From: an uncultured Alphaproteobacteria bacterium
GTDB lineage: Bacteria > Pseudomonadota > Alphaproteobacteria > Rhodospirillales > Rhodospirillaceae
Length of the DNA: 64,000 nucleotides
Assembly: GCA_900079695.1 (NCBI GenBank)
Contig: LT599022.1
Coordinates: forward strand, 2,734,001 to 2,798,000
Direction: 5' to 3'
Positions 15,424-23,443 of this stretch are shown in pieces. The translations under genes were made by a program, and so were the position numbers. Numbering within the stretch: position 1 is the stretch's first letter; each line of letters opens with the position of its first letter. The notes under the pieces were generated by a model that saw nothing but the letters and a program-made list of their open reading frames with translations, was not told where the DNA came from and ran no database searches.

Positions 15424-16904
15424 ACGACAAGATCCATCAGATTCTCGACGACCCCACGCGCCTCGACGCCCTGTCCCGTTTCATCGTGCGGGAGGGCGCG
15501 CCGTTGCGCGATTTCGACGTCGTCACGCAGATGGCGGCGGAGCGCTTCGCCGCGCCGATCGCGGCGATCGGCCTGATCGAGCGCGAGCACAAGTGGTTCC
15601 ACACCCATATCGGCATCGACGTCGCGGAAGTGCCATCGGCCTCCGCCTTCGGCCGGTTCACCATCGCCGGCGGCGAGGCGTTCGTGGTCGAGGACCTCGC
15701 TGGCGATCCGCGCTTCGCCGACAATCCGCTGGTGACCGGCGCGCCGCACGTCCGCTTCTACGCCGGTGCGCCGATCGTGGTGTACGGCCAGCGCATCGGC
15801 ACCCTTTCGGTGATGGACGTGGCGGCGCGGCCGCGGCCGTCGGAGGCCGAGATCGCCGCGCTGGTCCGCCTCGCCGGGCTTGCCGGGTCGCTGTTCGAGC
15901 TCAACGACGCGGCGCGCCGCGGCCGCTTTTCCGAACGCGCCCTCGGCCACGCCGAGGTGCGTCAGGCGATGGCGATGCGCGCCGCCAAGATCGCGTCGTG
16001 GAGCTGGGACCTCGCCAGCGACATCGTCGATTGCGACGAACCTCTGCGCACGATGTTCGGCCTGCCCTCGGGGCTGCCGGTGTCCGGACGCGATCTGATC
16101 GCCGCCGTCACCCCCGAACACGTCGCCGCCCTGCGCGAGGCGTTGCGGGAATCGCTGGTGTCCAACCAGGATTTTTCCGGCGAGTTCCGCATCGCCGCCA
16201 ACGGCCGCTGGGTGCTCGGCCTCGGACGGGTGTTCGAGCGCGACGCGGCGGGCCGCGCCACGGCGGTGCTGGGGGTGTACGTCGACATCACCGCCACCAA
16301 GGAATCCGAGGAAAAGACCCGCCTGCTGCTGCGCGAACTCAATCACCGCGTCAAGAATACCCTGGCGATGCTGCAGTCCCTCGCCGGGCAGACGCTCCGG
16401 CGCTCGCGCAACGACAAGGAGTTCACCATCGCCTTCTCGGGGCGTCTGCAGGCGCTCGCGGCGGCGCATACCCTGCTCTCGGACCGGGAGTGGGAGAGCA
16501 TCGACCTCTTCACCCTGCTGAAGACCCAGGTTTCCCCCTACGCCCTCGATTTCGACGCGCAGGTGTCGGTGTCCTGCACCGAGATGGCGCTCGACCCCGA
16601 CGAGGCGCTCGGCCTCGGACTGGTGCTCCACGAGCTCGCCACCAACGCCGCCAAGTTCGGGGCGTTGTCGCGCACCCTCGGGCGGGTCGAGGTCGCCTGC
16701 GCCGAGGACGGCGCGACGGCGCGGGTGATCGAGTGGGTGGAATCCGGCGGCCCGCCGGTGAAACCGCCGAAGTCCGGCGGCTTCGGGTCGATTCTGATCG
16801 CGCGCAGTCTCGACAAGATCGTCGGCAGTTCGGTGGAGGTGAGCTATCCGCCGGGCGGGCTGCGCGTGCGCATCCGCATTCCCAAGTCCCGCCGCCGCAC
16901 CTAG
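15420..16904 (+). CDS. GAF-PAS HWE-family sensor histidine kinase (soluble)
   Basis: 494 residues and no membrane helix. A GAF domain (about 20-160, with FVVEDLAGDPRFADNPLV), a PAS domain (about 185-295, ending VLGVYVDITATKE), then an HWE kinase core with the histidine in LRELNHRVKNTLAMLQSLAG and an ATP-binding domain (GLVLHELATNAAKFGAL, GFGSILIARSLDKIVG). It is the second HWE kinase within 6 kb of phyR, and a cytosolic sensor, so it may supply an internal input to PhyR or to the single receiver at 13051. Partner assignment is inference. Confidence 0.9.
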   Translation: MNDKIHQILDDPTRLDALSRFIVREGAPLRDFDVVTQMAAERFAAPIAAIGLIEREHKWFHTHIGIDVAEVPSASAFGRFTIAGGEAFVVEDLAGDPRFADNPLVTGAPHVRFYAGAPIVVYGQRIGTLSVMDVAARPRPSEAEIAALVRLAGLAGSLFELNDAARRGRFSERALGHAEVRQAMAMRAAKIASWSWDLASDIVDCDEPLRTMFGLPSGLPVSGRDLIAAVTPEHVAALREALRESLVSNQDFSGEFRIAANGRWVLGLGRVFERDAAGRATAVLGVYVDITATKESEEKTRLLLRELNHRVKNTLAMLQSLAGQTLRRSRNDKEFTIAFSGRLQALAAAHTLLSDREWESIDLFTLLKTQVSPYALDFDAQVSVSCTEMALDPDEALGLGLVLHELATNAAKFGALSRTLGRVEVACAEDGATARVIEWVESGGPPVKPPKSGGFGSILIARSLDKIVGSSVEVSYPPGGLRVRIRIPKSRRRT

Positions 16905-16910
16905 ACGCCC

Positions 16911-16936
16911 GGAACCTTCGCACGGCGTCCCGCGTT
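16911..16936 (+). promoter_or_regulatory. EcfG-type promoter (GGAAC-N17-CGTT)
   Basis: GGAAC 16911-16915, CGTT 16933-16936, 17-base spacer, beginning six bases after the kinase stop and 34 bases before the small membrane protein at 16971. Confidence 0.78.
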
Positions 16937-16970
16937 GATCCCGCAACACGAGCACGGGAGACGCGAAGAG

Positions 16971-17123
16971 ATGCATGACCGCACCGAACGCTATGCCGAG
17001 TTCCTCGCCCGCTTCGCAGAAGAGGTGGTGGTGAACAACCGCATCGGCCAATGGGTGGGCATGCTGGCCGCGATCCTCCTCGCGCTCGTCGCCGCGGCGA
17101 TGGCGAACGACGTCATCCTCTGA
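16971..17123 (+). CDS. 50-residue single-span membrane protein
   Basis: Begins MHDRTERYAEFLARF, with an acidic/basic amphipathic N-terminus and one C-terminal membrane helix (about 27-46, IGQWVGMLAAILLALVAAAM). No family recognised. The exact EcfG promoter directly upstream and the small inverted repeat CAGGGA/TCCCTG at 17135-17152 downstream make it a likely single-gene stress transcript. Confidence 0.6.
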   Translation: MHDRTERYAEFLARFAEEVVVNNRIGQWVGMLAAILLALVAAAMANDVIL

Positions 17124-17303
17124 GATCCGCGGCCCAGGGAACTGCGTCCCTGAATGCCGCCTCCGGCGGTTCTTAAGATCAGGCAAGACGGCGATTCCGC
17201 CGAGTCCGACAGCGGCCGCATGCGGCCGCCGCAGGCCCGGCATTCGCCGCGAACCGGCGGCCCGGCCGCCCTATCGGGATCAACAGACAGGGAAAAACGC
17301 ACC

Positions 17304-17564
17304 ATGATCAAGCAGCTTCTCGCCGTCACGGCGATCGTCGGCATGATGGCCGGTACGGCCCTCGCGCAGAGCAGCAGCGGCTCGGGGTCCGGCAACAGCG
17401 GCAGTTCCGGTTCGCAGAATCTGAATCACAATCCGCCGACCGCGGGCGGCGTGGCCCCCTCGGGCACCGACCAGACCCCGATGTATCGCGATTCCCAGGG
17501 CAAGCCCTGCACCGCGGGCAGCGCCGGGTGCAGCCGCGTCGAAGGCACGATGAAGAAGAAGTAA
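17304..17564 (+). CDS. Small exported Ser/Gly-rich protein
   Basis: 86 residues with a clear signal peptide (MIKQLLAVTAIVGMMAGTALA, cut before QSSSG). The mature part is a Ser/Gly linker followed by a short segment with two cysteines (GKPCTAGSAGCSRVEG) that could form a disulfide in the periplasm, and a basic end. No known family. The next two genes begin with closely similar signal sequences, so the three look like a local set of exported proteins. Confidence 0.65.
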   Translation: MIKQLLAVTAIVGMMAGTALAQSSSGSGSGNSGSSGSQNLNHNPPTAGGVAPSGTDQTPMYRDSQGKPCTAGSAGCSRVEGTMKKK

Positions 17565-17616
17565 CGGCGCGGCCGGCACTTCGCCGGACGCGGCTCTCCG
17601 CCAACGAGGTTACGCG

Positions 17617-17811
17617 ATGATCAAGCAGATCCTTGCCGCCGCCGCCCTCGCCGGACCGATGTCCGGCGCGGCGCTCGCCCAGAGCTCGGGCGGCGGCGGA
17701 ACCGATGGCGGTTCCTCCGGAGCGGGCGTCGATTCCGGCGCCGCTTCGGGTGGCGGCTCCACCGAGCGCGAGGACGACAAGCGCCTGAAGCCGCAGCCGC
17801 CGAGACCGTAA
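17617..17811 (+). CDS. Small exported Gly/Ser-rich protein, paralogue of the preceding gene
   Basis: 64 residues; signal peptide MIKQILAAAALAGPMSGAALA is nearly the same as that at 17304. The mature part is Gly/Ser-rich then turns basic (DDKRLKPQPPRP) and lacks the cysteines. GAGG upstream of the ATG may be the ribosome binding site. It could be a decayed or rapidly drifting duplicate of its neighbour; function unknown. Confidence 0.5.
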   Translation: MIKQILAAAALAGPMSGAALAQSSGGGGTDGGSSGAGVDSGAASGGGSTEREDDKRLKPQPPRP

Positions 17812-17869
17812 TCGCCGGGCGGCGGATCTCGCGATTCGCCCCCGACAGAAACGAGAAGGAACCACGACC

Positions 17870-18451
17870 ATGACGATGATGAAACAGCTTCTGACCGCGA
17901 CCGCGCTGGTCGCCTCGGTTTCGACCGTGGCGCTGGCTCAGGACATCAACCGCCCGGGCACCACCGGCAACATCGACAACAGCCCGGCGGCGACGTCGCA
18001 GCAGATGAACCGCGACTCAAAGGACATGAACCGCAACACCACGGCGGCCAATCGCGACGCCAGCACCGCGACGATGAACGCGGGCGACACCCAGTACGGC
18101 GTCACGGTGTTCTCGAAGGATCGCCCCACCACGCCGATGACCACGCAGAACGGCTACGTCACCGGCACCCAGGGGCAGGTTCTCGTGTCCAACCTGATCG
18201 GCGAGGAAGTCTATAACGGCACCGGCGACAACGCCCAGAAGGTGGGCGACGTCAACGACGTGCTGCTGTCCTCCGACGGTAAGGCGCAGGCCGTGGTGAT
18301 CGGCGTCGGCGGCTTCCTCGGCATCGGCGAGAAGGACGTCGCCGTCCAGTTCGACCGGGTGAGCTGGGGCGTCGACGGCGACAACGACAAGCGCCTGATG
18401 ATCCAGGCCTCCAAGGCCGATCTCAATTCCGCGCCGAGCTTCAAGCGCTGA
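17870..18451 (+). CDS. Exported PRC-barrel domain protein
   Basis: 193 residues: signal peptide (MTMMKQLLTATALVASVSTVALA), an Asn/Thr/Asp/Met-rich linker (about 25-75), then a PRC-barrel (VLVSNLIGEEVYN, KVGDVNDVLLSSDGKAQAVV, GVGGFLGIGEKDVAVQFD). Exported PRC-barrel proteins are common in alphaproteobacteria and are often linked to stress; no reaction is known. AGAAGGAACC upstream supplies the ribosome binding site. A strong terminator follows at 18475. Confidence 0.85.
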   Translation: MTMMKQLLTATALVASVSTVALAQDINRPGTTGNIDNSPAATSQQMNRDSKDMNRNTTAANRDASTATMNAGDTQYGVTVFSKDRPTTPMTTQNGYVTGTQGQVLVSNLIGEEVYNGTGDNAQKVGDVNDVLLSSDGKAQAVVIGVGGFLGIGEKDVAVQFDRVSWGVDGDNDKRLMIQASKADLNSAPSFKR

Positions 18452-18474
18452 CGCGCGGAGTAGGGAACCCGGAA

Positions 18475-18508
18475 ACGGGACGCCGGAGCGATCCGGCGTC
18501 CCGTTTTT
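18475..18508. terminator. Rho-independent terminator between the PRC-barrel gene and putA
   Basis: 13-bp perfect stem ACGGGACGCCGGA / TCCGGCGTCCCGT (18475-18487 with 18492-18504) followed by TTTT on the plus strand. Confidence 0.92.
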
Positions 18509-18512
18509 GCGT

Positions 18513-21500
18513 TCAGTCCTCGCCCATCGCGATCAGCGAGGCGTTGCCGCCCGCCGCCGCGGTGTTGATCGACACGGTCTGCTCCACCGCGAACCGCGCG
18601 AGGTAGCCGGGGCCGCCCGCCTTCGGGCCGGTGCCCGAAAGCCCGGATCCGCCGAACGGCTGCACGCCCACCACCGCGCCGATGATGTTGCGGTTGACGT
18701 AGACGTTCCCCACCCGCAGCCGTTCGACGACCCGGCGCACCGTCGCCTCGATCCGCGAATGAACGCCGAGGGTGAGGCCGTAGCCGGTGGCGGCCACCGC
18801 CGCCAGCACCTTGTCGAGGTCCTTCGCCTTCCAGGTGACGACGTGCAGCACCGGCCCGAAGATCTCGCGGGTGAGTTCGCCCGGGTCGTCGAGGCGGACG
18901 ATCGTCGGCGCGATCCAGCTCCCCTCCGCCGGGGTTTCGCCCTCGAAGATCACTTTGCCCTGCGCCCGCATCGCGTCGACATGGGCGCGGATCGCGTCGC
19001 GCGCGGCGGCGTCGATCACCGGGCCGACGTCGCTCGCCAGATCGCGCGGGTCGCCCACCTTCAGCTCCTTCGCCGCACCCGCGATCATCGCGATCATGCC
19101 CTCGGCCACGTCTTCCTGCACGAACAGCAGGCGCAGCGCCGAGCAGCGCTGTCCGGCGCTGCGGAACGCCGAGGCGACGACGTCGTCGGCGACCTGTTCG
19201 GGCAGCGCGGTGGCGTCGACGATCATCGCGTTGAGGCCGCCGGTCTCGGCGATCAGCGGCACGATCGGGCCGGTCTTGGCGGCGAGCGCGCGGTTGATCC
19301 CCCACGCGGTTTCGGTGGAGCCGGTGAAGGCGACGCCCGCGACCGCGGCATCCGCCGCCAGCGCTGCGCCGACCGGTCCCGGCACGAACTGCAGCGCCGA
19401 CTTCGCCACTCCGGCGGCGTGGGCGAGACGCACCGCCTCGCACGCCACCAGCGGCGTGGCGCCGGCGGGTTTGGCGACCACCGCGTTGCCCGCCGCCAGC
19501 GCCGCCGCCACCTGTCCGGTGAAGATCGCGAGCGGGAAATTCCACGGCGAGATGCAGACGAACACGCCGCGGCCGCGGTGGGCGAGGCGGTTGTCCTCGC
19601 CGGTCGGTCCGGGCAGGCGCTTCGGCTCGGCGAACTGGCGGCGCGCTTCGGTCGCGTAGTAGCGGCAGAAGTCGATCGCCTCGCGCACCTCGGCGATGGC
19701 GTCGCCGCGGGTCTTGCCGGATTCCACCGCGAGCAGCGCGATCAGGCGCTCCGCCTCCGCCTCGAGCGCGTCGCCCCAGCGGTCGAGGGCGGCGGCGCGC
19801 GTCGTCGCCGGGGTCGCCTCCCACGCCGGGAATCCGGCGGCGGCGGCGAGCATCGCCCGGGCGGCGAGGGCGGCATCCGCCTCCACCACCTCGCCCGCGA
19901 CGGTGCGTCCGTCGATCGGCGAGACCACCGGCCGCGCCGCTCCCGGCTGCGCCGCGCCGTCGATCAGCGGCGCGGCCGCGGGACGGTCGGCGAAGTGCCC
20001 GGCCACCGCGGTTTCGAGCGCGTCGCGCTGCTCGGCGCAGCCGAGCTCCCAGCCGCGGGAGTTGCGGCGCGCGCCATAGAGGTCGCGCGGCAGCGGCAGA
20101 TGGCCGTGGCGCGCGCGCGCGCCTTCGCCGAGGCCCGCCGCCGGGCGCGTCAGCAGGGTTTCCACCGGCACGTCGAGATCGCCCACCGTGGCGACGAACG
20201 ACGAATTGGCGCCGTTCTCCAGCAGCCGCCGGACGAGGTAGGCGAGCAGGTCGCGGTGGTGCCCGGCGGGCGCGTAGATGCGGCAGGGAATGCCGTCCGC
20301 CTCGACCACCGGCGCGTAGAGGGCGTCGCCCATGCCGTGCAGCTTCTGGAATTCGTAGCCGGGGTTGGCGGGGTCCGACCAGCCCTCGCGGCCGAGTTCG
20401 CGCACGAACGCCACGGTCAGCGCGTTGTGGGTGGCGAATTGCGGATAGATGCGCGGCCGCAGCGCCATCAGGCGGCGGGCGCAGGCGAGGTAGGAGAGAT
20501 CGGTGGCCGCCTTGCGCGTGAACAGCGGATAATCGGCGAGACCGCGTTCCTGCGCGCGTTTGATCTCGCTGTCCCAGTACGCACCCTTGACCAGCCGCAC
20601 CATCAGGCGGCGGTCGAGGTTTTCCGCCGCCGCGCCGACCCAGTCCACCACTTGCCGCGCGCGCTTCTGATACGCCTGAATCGCGAGGCCGTAGCCGTTC
20701 CATCCTTTCAGCGACGGATCGGCGAGCGAGGCGGCGAAGACGTCGAGCGACAGTTCGAGGCGGTCCGCCTCCTCGGCGTCGATGGTGAGGTTGAGGTCGT
20801 AATCCTTGGCGATGCGGCCGAGCTCGATCATCTTCGGCACCAGATCGGCGAGCACCGCCTCGGCGTTGGTGGCCTCGTAACGCGGGTGGATCGCCGAGAG
20901 CTTCACCGACATGCCGGGCCGCTGCGGCAGCGCGCCCTTGGCGCCCGCCGCCTTGCCGATCGCGGTGAGGGCCGCCAGGTAGGAGGCGTAATGCGCCTCG
21001 GCGTCGGGGCGGGTGCGCGCGCCTTCGCCCAGCATGTCGTAGGAGTGGCGGTAGCCCTTCGCCGCCTTCGCCCTGGCGCGCTCGATCGCCGCCGCGATGG
21101 TCTGGCCGAGGACGAACTGGTGCCCCATCACCTTCATCGCCTGGAGCGCGGCGGTCCGCACCGTCGGGCGGCCGAGGCGGCGGATCGTCCCGCCGAGGAT
21201 GCCCATCGGCGTGTCGCCGGGGCGCAGCACCTTGGCCGTCACCCCCATCGCCCACGCCGAGGCGGAAACCAGCCATGCCTCGGAGACCCGCTCGTGGTTC
21301 TCGAACTGCGCCTCGTTGAGCTTGTCCTCGATCAGTTTGTCGGCGGTGGCGGCGTCGGGCACCCGGAGCAGCGCCTCCGCCAGCACCATCAGCGCCAGGC
21401 CTTCGCGGGTGGAGAGCGCGAACTCGCGCAGGAATTCCTCCACCCCGAGGCTGCCGGTCTCGGCGCGGATCGCGGCGATCAGGCGGGAAGCGTCGGCGTC

Positions 21501-21635
21501 GATGCGGGCGTCGGCCTCGGGCGCGAAGCCGGTCTCGGCGATCAGGGCGCGCACGAGGTCGGCGTCGTCGGGCGCGTAGGGGGCGCGGAACGGCGGCAGG
21601 AGCGGATCGGGAACGAGGGCGAGGGTTGCGGTCAT
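18513..21635 (-). CDS. putA: Bifunctional proline dehydrogenase / L-glutamate-gamma-semialdehyde dehydrogenase PutA
   Basis: About 1,040 residues. It oxidises proline to glutamate in two steps with FAD and NAD+. The proline dehydrogenase barrel is in the first half (RLVKGAYWDSEIKRAQERG, YPQFATHNALTVAF). The aldehyde dehydrogenase is in the second half, with the catalytic Cys in RSAGQRCSALR and the Glu in PLIAETGGLNAM. No N-terminal ribbon-helix-helix domain is present, so it is a non-autorepressing PutA, in keeping with a separate regulator next door. Start taken at 21635 because AGGAT lies at a proper distance; the ATG at 21644 is an alternative. Confidence 0.97.
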   Translation of the reverse strand: MTATLALVPDPLLPPFRAPYAPDDADLVRALIAETGFAPEADARIDADASRLIAAIRAETGSLGVEEFLREFALSTREGLALMVLAEALLRVPDAATADKLIEDKLNEAQFENHERVSEAWLVSASAWAMGVTAKVLRPGDTPMGILGGTIRRLGRPTVRTAALQAMKVMGHQFVLGQTIAAAIERARAKAAKGYRHSYDMLGEGARTRPDAEAHYASYLAALTAIGKAAGAKGALPQRPGMSVKLSAIHPRYEATNAEAVLADLVPKMIELGRIAKDYDLNLTIDAEEADRLELSLDVFAASLADPSLKGWNGYGLAIQAYQKRARQVVDWVGAAAENLDRRLMVRLVKGAYWDSEIKRAQERGLADYPLFTRKAATDLSYLACARRLMALRPRIYPQFATHNALTVAFVRELGREGWSDPANPGYEFQKLHGMGDALYAPVVEADGIPCRIYAPAGHHRDLLAYLVRRLLENGANSSFVATVGDLDVPVETLLTRPAAGLGEGARARHGHLPLPRDLYGARRNSRGWELGCAEQRDALETAVAGHFADRPAAAPLIDGAAQPGAARPVVSPIDGRTVAGEVVEADAALAARAMLAAAAGFPAWEATPATTRAAALDRWGDALEAEAERLIALLAVESGKTRGDAIAEVREAIDFCRYYATEARRQFAEPKRLPGPTGEDNRLAHRGRGVFVCISPWNFPLAIFTGQVAAALAAGNAVVAKPAGATPLVACEAVRLAHAAGVAKSALQFVPGPVGAALAADAAVAGVAFTGSTETAWGINRALAAKTGPIVPLIAETGGLNAMIVDATALPEQVADDVVASAFRSAGQRCSALRLLFVQEDVAEGMIAMIAGAAKELKVGDPRDLASDVGPVIDAAARDAIRAHVDAMRAQGKVIFEGETPAEGSWIAPTIVRLDDPGELTREIFGPVLHVVTWKAKDLDKVLAAVAATGYGLTLGVHSRIEATVRRVVERLRVGNVYVNRNIIGAVVGVQPFGGSGLSGTGPKAGGPGYLARFAVEQTVSINTAAAGGNASLIAMGED

Positions 21636-21745
21636 GGCAGACATCCTGAAAAACCATAAGCCGGAGCGACCCCATGGCCGCCCTTCGATTCCACATGATA
21701 TGCGCTGTTCGGCCGCGCTTCCCGGGTATATGATCGCTTCCGGCC

Positions 21746-22243
21746 GTGGCTTCGAAGGTGGATCGGGTGTCCGACAGCGGAATCGAAGGATTGGATCGTC
21801 TCGACTGCAAGCTCCTTCGCGTGCTGCAGGCGGACGGCCGCATCACCACCGCCGAACTGTCCGAACGCATCGGCCTGTCGCCCACCGCCACCGCCGACCG
21901 GATCAAGCGCCTCACCCGCGACGGCTTCATTCTCGGCTACCGCGCCCGCCTCGATCCGGCGAAGATCGGCCGCGGCCTGCTGGTGTTCGTCGAGGTGCTG
22001 CTCGACCGCACCAGTCCCGACGTCTTCGACTCCTTCGCCGCCCAGGTGAAACGGGCGGGCGAAGTGCTGGAATGCCATCTCGTCGCCGGCGGATTCGATT
22101 ACCTGATCAAGGCGCGCGTCAAGGACATGACCGCCTACCGCGCCTTCCTCGCCGACGTCATCCTCCCCCTGCCCGGGGTGCGGGAAACCCGCACCTATGC
22201 GGTGATGGAGGAGATCAAGGCGGTCGAAACCCTTCCCATATGA
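21746..22243 (+). CDS. putR: Lrp/AsnC-family regulator, probable PutR
   Basis: 165 residues from a GTG. N-terminal winged helix (LDRLDCKLLRVLQADGRIT, ELSERIGLSPTATADRIKRL) and a C-terminal RAM domain (LECHLVAGGFDYLIKARVKD, LPGVRETRTYAVMEEIK). It is divergent from putA across about 110 bases, the arrangement in which alphaproteobacterial PutR activates putA in response to proline. The exact start is uncertain; an in-frame GTG at 21770 is another option. Confidence 0.9.
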   Translation: MASKVDRVSDSGIEGLDRLDCKLLRVLQADGRITTAELSERIGLSPTATADRIKRLTRDGFILGYRARLDPAKIGRGLLVFVEVLLDRTSPDVFDSFAAQVKRAGEVLECHLVAGGFDYLIKARVKDMTAYRAFLADVILPLPGVRETRTYAVMEEIKAVETLPI

Positions 22244-22259
22244 GAGCCCGAGCCCGCAG

Positions 22260-22592
22260 ATGAAACTCCCCGCGCAGCCTTTCACCGTCACCGACTGGGA
22301 CGCCGTTCCGGTCACCGAACACCAGGGCGAGACCGGCGTCGCCCGGTGGCGCACGTTCGAGATCGGCGACGTGCGGATCCGCCGCGTCGACTATTCGCCC
22401 GGCTATCTCGCCGACCATTGGTGCGACCGGGGTCATATCCTGTTCGTGCTCGAAGGCGAGCTCGAAACCGAACTCCGCGACGGCCGCCGCTTCACCCTGA
22501 AGGCGGGGCAGAGCTACGAGGTGTCCGACTTCGGCGACGCCGCCCACCGCTCCGCCACCCGCACCGGCGCCAAGCTGTTCATCGTCGATTAG
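22260..22592 (+). CDS. DHCW-motif cupin-fold protein
   Basis: 110 residues; a single cupin barrel with the family motif seen here as ADHWCDRGHILFVLEGEL and the second cupin strand LKAGQSYEVSDFGDAAHRS. Enzymatic role unknown. Starts 16 bases after putR and is likely co-transcribed with it. Confidence 0.85.
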   Translation: MKLPAQPFTVTDWDAVPVTEHQGETGVARWRTFEIGDVRIRRVDYSPGYLADHWCDRGHILFVLEGELETELRDGRRFTLKAGQSYEVSDFGDAAHRSATRTGAKLFIVD

Positions 22593-22648
22593 GAACGATC
22601 GTCCGGCGCGTGGGTTTTCCCTCGAGCGTTTGCAGAGGAGGCTCCCCC

Positions 22649-23443
22649 ATGCGCATCGACCTGACAGGCAAGACCGCGGTGGTGAGCGGCTCGTCCGCCG
22701 GTATCGGCTTCGCGATCGCCAAGGGACTGGCGTGGGCGGGCGCGCGGGTGATCGTCACCGGCCGCGACGAGGACAAGCTCGCCGCGGCGGTCAAGGCGAT
22801 CGACGCACCGGAGCGCGAGGTCGACGTCGAGGGCTTCGCCGTCGACCTGTCGTCCGCCGCGGGCTGCGCGGCGCTGCTCCGGGAGCATCCGGCCGCCGAC
22901 ATTCTCGTCAACAATCTCGGGATCTTCGAACAGAAGAACGCGTTCGAGCTCGACGACGACGACTGGCGGCGGATGTTCGAGACCAACGTGATGTCCGGGG
23001 TGCGGCTCTCCCGGGGCTACCTGCCGCGGATGATCGATTCCGGATGGGGGCGGGTGCTGTTCCTGTCGTCCGAATCCGCCCGCAACGTTCCGCCCGACAT
23101 GTTGCACTACGGTTTTTCGAAAGCGGCGGTGCTGGCGGTCTCGCGCGGCCTGGCGAAGCGGGTGGCGGGCAACGGCGTGACCGTCAACGCCCTGCTGCCG
23201 GGGCCGACGCTGTCCGAAGGGGTGGCGGAGATGCTCGCCGGGGATGCGGAGGACGACGGCAGGAGCCTCGAGCAGGCGGCCGAGGCGTTCGTCCGCGCCG
23301 AGCGGCCGACCTCGCTGCTGCGCCGCGCGACCTCGCCGGAGGAGGTGGCGAACATGGCGGTCTACCTGTGCTCGCAGCAGGCCTCGGCGACCACCGGGGC
23401 GGCGGTGCGCGTCGACGGCGGAGTGGTCGACGACATCATCTGA
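22649..23443 (+). CDS. Short-chain dehydrogenase/reductase (SDR)
   Basis: 264 residues; the NAD(P) loop is SGSSAGIGFAIAKGL, NNLG follows the fourth strand, and the catalytic Ser and YxxxK are seen as LSSESARN and YGFSKAA. The C-terminal GAAVRVDGGVVDDII is the usual SDR ending. Good ribosome binding site GAGGAG at 22635. Substrate unknown. An imperfect EcfG-like site (GGAAC at 22592, GGTT at 22613) precedes it. The 3' end overlaps the convergent MFS gene by eight bases. Confidence 0.9.
   Translation: MRIDLTGKTAVVSGSSAGIGFAIAKGLAWAGARVIVTGRDEDKLAAAVKAIDAPEREVDVEGFAVDLSSAAGCAALLREHPAADILVNNLGIFEQKNAFELDDDDWRRMFETNVMSGVRLSRGYLPRMIDSGWGRVLFLSSESARNVPPDMLHYGFSKAAVLAVSRGLAKRVAGNGVTVNALLPGPTLSEGVAEMLAGDAEDDGRSLEQAAEAFVRAERPTSLLRRATSPEEVANMAVYLCSQQASATTGAAVRVDGGVVDDII

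Noticed and set aside
17135-17152. CAGGGA/TCCCTG hairpin as a terminator
   Set aside because: The 6-bp stem is short and has no T run; noted only as a weak element after the 50-residue protein gene.
18211-21930. Very long open frames overlapping putA in other frames (about 1,240 and 1,050 residues)
   Set aside because: Shadow frames caused by high third-position GC; only the 18513-21635 frame has PutA motifs.
22592-22616. EcfG promoter for the SDR gene
   Set aside because: GGAAC is exact but the -10 element reads GGTT and the site overlaps the end of the cupin gene; not strong enough to list with the exact matches.
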